From NCBI GenBank assembly GCA_002784795.1, contig PFLZ01000085.1, forward strand, positions 1 to 10,219: 10,219 nucleotides of DNA, given 5' to 3'. The notes beneath the pieces are model-generated. The model saw only the letters and a list, made by a program, of their open reading frames with translations. It did not search any database and had not been told where the DNA came from. Positions 6,273 to 10,219 of this stretch are shown here, in pieces. The position numbers and the translations under genes are program-made. Source of the DNA: Candidatus Magasanikbacteria bacterium CG_4_10_14_0_8_um_filter_42_12 (GTDB taxonomy: Bacteria; Patescibacteriota; Patescibacteriia; Magasanikbacterales; UBA922). Every line of letters begins with the position of its first letter. Positions within the stretch are counted from its first letter, which is position 1.

Positions 6273-7412
6273 TTATATGTGTTCAATGATATTCAAAAAT
6301 TTTGAGGCTGCTGTATCCCATGCATATCTCGCAGCATGTGTTTTTCCTTCACGAGAAAGCAGTGCATGCTGTGTATCATCTGTGACGAGTGTTTCCATAG
6401 CCTTTTGCAACTGATAGATATTCAGTGGATTGACCAGGATCGCTCCTACACTCCCCACATCAGAGAGGGATGTTCGATTGCTTGCGACGACAGGTGTCCC
6501 ACAGGCGAGTGCCTCGAGCACAGGAAAACCAAATCCTTCGTACATACTCGGGTAGATGAATGCGCGTGCATGCGTGTACAATGCTTGTTTTTCTCTTTCA
6601 TCTATATACCCAATATACCGCGCTCCATGTGTGTGTGCAATCTGCTTGATATAGCTATCGCCTTTGTACCCAGGTGCGCCAGCGAATATGAACGGTATCT
6701 TTGTTCGCAAATACGCAGAATGCTGATATGCATCGAGCATACCATCTATATTTTTTCTTGGTTCGAGTGTGCCGAGATAGAGCAAGTAGGTATCTGGAAG
6801 TTGGTATTTTTTTTGTATCTCTCGAAATGTTGCATTGCCGTCACTTTGTGACATATGTGAACAGAGCCCTGGTGTCAGCACACGGACGAGAGACGCATCC
6901 TTATGGCAACTTTGGATCACATCTCGTTTTGTATGTTCAGAGGGAACGAGAATCATCTGTGCTGCTACCATTTGTTTTTTTGGATGTACCGCTGGATGCC
7001 ACATCCTCCCCTTTCGAGAAAAAAACGAAGGATACTTTTGAAAAGACAAATCATGTATTGTCAGTATATGCTTGGTCTCTGCAGAGAGTGCCGTAAATTG
7101 CAAATTGGGAGAAAACCATACATCAATTTTTTTCACACCAGCACGTTTTGCAACATACCTATCGAGCTGTGGGAGGCCAAACAGTGAAATGCTCACATGA
7201 AACAACTTGTTTGGGATACGCGTGTGCACCCACGTCACATGCTCGTATTCTGCAAAAGGAAGAAGAGCACTCTCATGCAGTGCATTGGTAAACAGAATAT
7301 ACTTATGCGAAGCCTGCGCAGCAAAAAGATGAGATAAAAGTTCAAAGGTAAACTCCCCCACACCCGTTCGTGGTGTCGTCAACAGTGGCCTGGCATCAAT
7401 CGCTATAATCAT
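6273..7412 (-). CDS. GT4 family glycosyltransferase (MtfB-like)
   Basis: This is a 379-residue GT-B glycosyltransferase of GT4 type. The start MIIAIDARPL and the Gly-containing loop TGVGEFTFELL (16-26) open the acceptor domain. TIHDLSF (118-124) and VPSEHTKRDV (156-165) are family landmarks. The C-terminal donor domain begins LYLGTLEPRKN (211-221) and contains the EX7E motif in EGFGFPVLE (E292, E300). There is no signal peptide or membrane helix, so it acts at the cytoplasmic face of the membrane. It resembles mannosyl- or rhamnosyl-type MtfB enzymes of O-antigen and exopolysaccharide loci, but the donor sugar cannot be assigned. The ATG at 7412 lies 17 nt inside the end of the preceding gene, and its TAA is one base from the next ATG. 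All three GT4 genes are thus likely to be translationally coupled. There is no clear Shine-Dalgarno. Confidence 0.93.
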   Translation of the reverse strand: MIIAIDARPLLTTPRTGVGEFTFELLSHLFAAQASHKYILFTNALHESALLPFAEYEHVTWVHTRIPNKLFHVSISLFGLPQLDRYVAKRAGVKKIDVWFSPNLQFTALSAETKHILTIHDLSFQKYPSFFSRKGRMWHPAVHPKKQMVAAQMILVPSEHTKRDVIQSCHKDASLVRVLTPGLCSHMSQSDGNATFREIQKKYQLPDTYLLYLGTLEPRKNIDGMLDAYQHSAYLRTKIPFIFAGAPGYKGDSYIKQIAHTHGARYIGYIDEREKQALYTHARAFIYPSMYEGFGFPVLEALACGTPVVASNRTSLSDVGSVGAILVNPLNIYQLQKAMETLVTDDTQHALLSREGKTHAARYAWDTAASKFLNIIEHI

Positions 7413-8538
7413 AGGATCTCACATCTAGCTGACAGCGCATCAAATCTTGTTGGAATGCCCCGTATTGTTTTGAAACATATGACGTTATATGATCCTTGAA
7501 TGTTCCTTCATCAAATCGAGTAGCCCACTCTCTAATACGATTGCTATCCCACGCAGTATGATCAAAATTGATCACAGCATCGAGGAGTGACTCCCATGTT
7601 TGTTCATAAAAAAAGACGCCTGTTTCTCCAGGAATAACCGTCTCAGTCACACCACCTTCACCAAAGGCAATCACCGGTCTCCCGCTGGCCATGGATTCGA
7701 TAGGTGTAATACCCAGGTCTTCTACTTGTGGATGAATAAATGCTTTTGCATGTTTCAGAAGTCTTGCTTTTTCTTCGTCACTCACACGCCCGACAAAACT
7801 GATATTCTTTTTGGCAATACGTTTGAGTGCTTCAAGTTCAGGACCATCCCCAAAAATTTTGAGTGGGGTACCAAGTCGATTGAACACATTGATAACAAGA
7901 TCAAACCGCTTGTATGTGACCAACCGTCCACCAGTAACAAAATAATCACGGATGTCAGGAGAAATAGAAAAAGAGGATACATCGACAGGAGGATAAATAA
8001 TATCACTATATCTGCGATAATATTTTTGGATTCGGTGTGCAACCGTACCAGAGTTTGCAATAAAATGATCCACACGATCAACACTCATTTTATCCCACAA
8101 ACGCAATTTGTGAATGAGTCGTGGAAGAAATGATTTGATCAATCGATTGTATTTGAGATCTGCAATATATTCATGTGTATCAGTCCAAAGATATCGTGTT
8201 GGTGTATGACAATAGGAAATATGCAATGTTTCAGGACGCGTCAATACCCCTTTTGCGAATGCACTGGTAGAAGACAAGACAACATCAAATTCATGCAAAT
8301 TGTGACGCTCTGTCGCAAGTGGCATGAGTGGCAAATACCATTGATACTTTTTTCTCCCAAAGGGCAGCCGTTTGAAAAATGATTCTCGTACATCTGCATC
8401 TCGAAATCGAGTCAATTGCTGCTTGTTGTGAAATAACACAAAAATAGGCGCCTCTGGCCATATGTCGTGAAATGCTTTGAGGACTCTCTCCGCTCCCCCA
8501 TCTTGAGAGAGATAGTCATGAACAAGGGCAATTTTCAT
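7396..8538 (-). CDS. GT4 family glycosyltransferase (WbaZ-like)
   Basis: This is a 380-residue GT4 enzyme closest in pattern to the WbaZ-like group, many of which are mannosyltransferases using GDP-sugars. The N-terminus is KIALVHDYLSQDGGAERVL (2-20), with the GGAERV signature. YCHTPTRYLW (109-118) is another group hallmark. The donor domain shows GRLVTYKRFD (204-213, with K210 and R211 in the usual phosphate-contact place), GDGPE (230-234) and an EX7E motif written EDLGITPIE (E273, E281). The open frame continues 39 codons upstream to 8655, but those residues are encoded by an inverted repeat and overlap the previous gene, so I place the start at the ATG at 8538, where homology-like sequence begins. 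It ends in TGA, showing that TGA is a stop here. It follows the sugar-phosphate transferase and probably adds the second sugar, which is inference. Confidence 0.92.
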   Translation of the reverse strand: MKIALVHDYLSQDGGAERVLKAFHDIWPEAPIFVLFHNKQQLTRFRDADVRESFFKRLPFGRKKYQWYLPLMPLATERHNLHEFDVVLSSTSAFAKGVLTRPETLHISYCHTPTRYLWTDTHEYIADLKYNRLIKSFLPRLIHKLRLWDKMSVDRVDHFIANSGTVAHRIQKYYRRYSDIIYPPVDVSSFSISPDIRDYFVTGGRLVTYKRFDLVINVFNRLGTPLKIFGDGPELEALKRIAKKNISFVGRVSDEEKARLLKHAKAFIHPQVEDLGITPIESMASGRPVIAFGEGGVTETVIPGETGVFFYEQTWESLLDAVINFDHTAWDSNRIREWATRFDEGTFKDHITSYVSKQYGAFQQDLMRCQLDVRSYDYSD

Positions 8539-8542
8539 ATTT

Positions 8543-8624
8543 AACAGCTTGTCAGCAGAATAAGCAATAAGCCTGTACGCAGAGTAAGCATATTGCTTAT
8601 TCTGCTTATTGCTTATTTGCTGTT
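8543..8624. repeat. Inverted repeat filling the gap between the PGT and WbaZ-like genes
   Basis: A perfect 16-bp inverted repeat (8554-8569 and 8591-8606) encloses a 21-nt loop. A further outer pair AACAGC (8543-8548) and GCTGTT (8619-8624) bracket the whole gap, reaching the stop codon of the upstream gene. The right side carries an extra degenerate copy of the GCTTATT unit, so several foldings are possible. In RNA it would form a long, mostly A-U stem. No T-tract follows on the minus strand, so full termination is unlikely. mRNA stabilisation, processing or partial attenuation between cistrons are options. Its units (GCAGAATA, AGCAATA) resemble the heptamer at 5707-5740. Confidence 0.85.
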
Positions 8625-10042
8625 TACAATGCTTTCCTTTTCTTAAACAACACAAACGGTGTCTTGAGCAAAATAATCATATCAAGAAACAAACTCCATC
8701 TTTCGGTATACAGAATATCCAGCTTCATTTCTTCTTCAAACGCCAAATCACTTCGCCCTGAAATTTGTGCAAGTCCCGTAATACCAGGCTTGAGCGTAAA
8801 GACGATAGGATAATCATCCTGATACTGCTCGACTTCTCGAGGCTGATGCGGGCGTGGACCGACAAGACTCATATTTCCACGGAGTACGTTGAAAAATTGT
8901 GGCAACTCGTCAATACTCCATCGACGAATAAACCGTCCGAATCCAGTAATCCTCGGATCATCCACAATTTTATAGATTGGCCCTTTTTTGCTATTTTGTT
9001 TTTGCATTAATTCTTTTTCTCGTTCTTCGGCTTTCTCTCCAGCCTCACCAAACTGTGGCCCCGTCGAATCTTTTTGGTGCATAGATCGAAATTTAAACGT
9101 AAAAAATTCATTGCCACGAATACCCACACGAAGATTTTTATACAACACAGGCCTACCTGTTTCTATCAATATAATAGTGGCTACAATGAGCATGAATGGG
9201 CTCAAAACCACAATAAATACGAGACTCCCAACAATATCAAATAAGCGTTTTATGACACGCCACCAGCCATCAAGTTTTGTCCTGCGCAGTTCAATCATAG
9301 GCACGCCAGCAATCGGATACACAGACATATTTGCAGCAAATGTTGCAAAGAGATCTGCAGAATATTTGAATGTTTTATGTTTTCTATTGCAATATGCTAA
9401 CAAACTCAATGTTTCTTTTTTTTCTGCTTTTGGTGAAAACACAATCACCTCGTCAAATGCAATTTTTTCAAGCGCAACAAACATTGTTTTGGTAATGGTC
9501 TCAAATGTGCCGACGATATTGTACCCAAGACCAGGATGTCGACGACAAGTGTCAATAAAATCACTTCGATGAACCTCTTCACCAACAACAATAACACGGC
9601 GTTGCCCAAAACCGAGTCTGTACATCAATCCCTTGAGTCCACGCATCAAGATTCTGCCAACCGCAATATAGACAATAGCAAAGGCCCAACCAGCGAGTGC
9701 AAGAAATCGCGAGTCAAACAGCTGCTGCGTAAACATCACATAGACAGCAATACCTGCCAATCCCACACTGCAAGCAAACACAATACGCATGAGGTCCTTC
9801 CCAAGCTTTCTATTTGGATCGGTCGAATACAGACCAAAAAAGATAAAAACCACCATCCATGCAAGCGCGACAGGATAGACCACCGCAAGAAATTGACTCA
9901 AGTCAAATGAAAATAATACCGGTTTTAACGCCAAAGCCCAATCGGTAAATCGAAGATAATACGCTGACATCGCCGCTACCAATAGCAAAAAAAAGTCAAC
10001 CGGGACCTGTGCTATCATGAGTGCTATTTCAGAACGTTTCAT
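8624..10042 (-). CDS. Polyprenyl-phosphate sugar-1-phosphate transferase (WcaJ/WbaP-type)
   Basis: This 472-residue enzyme starts glycan assembly by moving a sugar-1-phosphate from a UDP-sugar to undecaprenyl phosphate. Four membrane helices lie at about 13-30, 50-71, 86-105 and 112-130. A Rossmann-like regulatory domain follows (about 148-240, starting RRVIVVGE). The bacterial sugar transferase domain starts at KRLFDI (265-270) with its membrane re-entrant helix (about 270-293). It carries FKFRSM (316-321), the catalytic Asp-Glu pair in WSIDELPQ (D378, E379), SLVGPRP (392-398) and PGITGLAQISGR (409-420). A charged insert of roughly 20 residues lies near 325-352. The full-length architecture matches WcaJ-like enzymes, not the short PglC form. 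The ATG at 10042 sits about 20 nt after the predicted transcription start, with no Shine-Dalgarno. It is the first gene of the glycan operon. UDP-glucose or UDP-galactose specificity cannot be told. Confidence 0.95.
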   Translation of the reverse strand: MKRSEIALMIAQVPVDFFLLLVAAMSAYYLRFTDWALALKPVLFSFDLSQFLAVVYPVALAWMVVFIFFGLYSTDPNRKLGKDLMRIVFACSVGLAGIAVYVMFTQQLFDSRFLALAGWAFAIVYIAVGRILMRGLKGLMYRLGFGQRRVIVVGEEVHRSDFIDTCRRHPGLGYNIVGTFETITKTMFVALEKIAFDEVIVFSPKAEKKETLSLLAYCNRKHKTFKYSADLFATFAANMSVYPIAGVPMIELRRTKLDGWWRVIKRLFDIVGSLVFIVVLSPFMLIVATIILIETGRPVLYKNLRVGIRGNEFFTFKFRSMHQKDSTGPQFGEAGEKAEEREKELMQKQNSKKGPIYKIVDDPRITGFGRFIRRWSIDELPQFFNVLRGNMSLVGPRPHQPREVEQYQDDYPIVFTLKPGITGLAQISGRSDLAFEEEMKLDILYTERWSLFLDMIILLKTPFVLFKKRKAL

Positions 10043-10069
10043 AGAAGATAATACAAAAATGCTGAGTCT

Positions 10070-10098
10070 ATCATATAAGAAAACAGCATATTGGTCAA
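10070..10098 (-). promoter_or_regulatory. Sigma70-type promoter of the glycan operon
   Basis: On the minus strand, TTGACC (10093-10098) is separated by exactly 17 nt from TATGAT (10070-10075), each one mismatch from consensus. The predicted start near 10063 leaves a leader of about 20 nt before the ATG at 10042. It supports that start against an in-frame open stretch that continues further upstream. Confidence 0.8.
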
Positions 10099-10150
10099 CC
10101 GCCGTAATGAGCCGCTTTTTTGCTATACAGAGTGAAAAAGAAATGAAGCT

Positions 10151-10171
10151 CCCCGCCCCAGAGGGGCGGGG
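10151..10171. terminator. GC-rich stem-loop upstream of the glycan operon
   Basis: CCCCGCCCC (10151-10159) pairs perfectly with GGGGCGGGG (10163-10171) around an AGA loop. On the minus strand it is followed, after AGC, by a T-rich stretch (TTCATTTCTTTTTC), so it may end a transcript from a gene beyond the window. The gap makes it a non-canonical terminator. A dispersed GC-rich repeat is the alternative. The rest of 10043-10219 shows only the promoter. Confidence 0.5.
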
Positions 10172-10219
10172 TATCAGTTCTCTATAACAACCGTAATTGG
10201 TGACTGCTATGGAGTTCTG

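Noticed and set aside
6272..6286. A TTG start at 6286 for the last glycosyltransferase.
   Set aside because: It adds only five residues inside the preceding gene, while an ATG directly after that gene's stop gives the canonical GT4 N-terminus.
8539..8655. A 39-codon N-terminal extension of the WbaZ-like enzyme starting at 8655.
   Set aside because: It overlaps the end of the upstream gene and is encoded by the inverted repeat; family-like sequence begins exactly at the ATG at 8538.
10043..10219. The frame of the sugar transferase stays open for 59 codons upstream to the window edge, suggesting a longer or earlier-starting protein.
   Set aside because: A good promoter and a GC-rich hairpin lie inside it, there is no upstream ATG, GTG or TTG in frame within the window, and the ATG at 10042 gives the usual N-terminus of the family.

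Overview
The window looks like part of a Patescibacteria (Candidate Phyla Radiation) chromosome. The evidence is a DUF4012-type membrane protein with the FQNN(N)E(I/L)RPTGGFIGS signature, GT4 enzymes and a PGT initiator with CPR-like features, moderate GC content, GC-rich intergenic palindromes, and gene starts without Shine-Dalgarno sequences. TGA is used once as a stop (7396-7398) and never inside a gene, so the standard bacterial code fits. Lineage within CPR cannot be fixed from this sequence alone. All recognised genes lie on the minus strand, so transcription runs from high to low coordinates.

Region 10219-10043 is an upstream gap. It holds a strong GC hairpin (10151-10171) and a good sigma70-type promoter (-35 at 10093-10098, 17-nt spacer, -10 at 10070-10075). 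This promoter starts a four-gene glycan unit: a polyprenyl-phosphate sugar-1-phosphate transferase (10042-8624), a WbaZ-like GT4 (8538-7396), an MtfB-like GT4 (7412-6273) and a second MtfB-like GT4 (6271-5159). The last three are tightly packed: one 17-nt overlap and one TAA-T-ATG junction. An inverted repeat fills the only gap (8539-8623). A strong stem-loop with an 11-bp stem (5107-5136) ends the unit.

Region 5097-342 is a second unit with its own extended -10 promoter. It encodes a DUF4012 protein with a cytoplasmic CCHC zinc knuckle, then a second single-pass membrane protein with a basic/acidic cytoplasmic tail and a large beta-rich outer region. The plausible working model is that the first unit assembles an undecaprenyl-linked oligosaccharide, while the second makes cell-surface proteins. 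A direct link between the two units is inferred from adjacency only.

Region 341-1 holds a near-consensus promoter, a detached 21-nt copy of the 5' end of a tRNA, a GC-rich palindromic element, an intact tRNA-Lys(CUU) and further GC-rich palindromes. The arrangement suggests that a tRNA gene was duplicated or disrupted next to its promoter.

The points most worth following up are: a heptanucleotide tandem repeat inside the last glycosyltransferase gene that could make it phase-variable; the split/duplicated tRNA-Lys locus; and the zinc-knuckle plus DUF4012 fusion.
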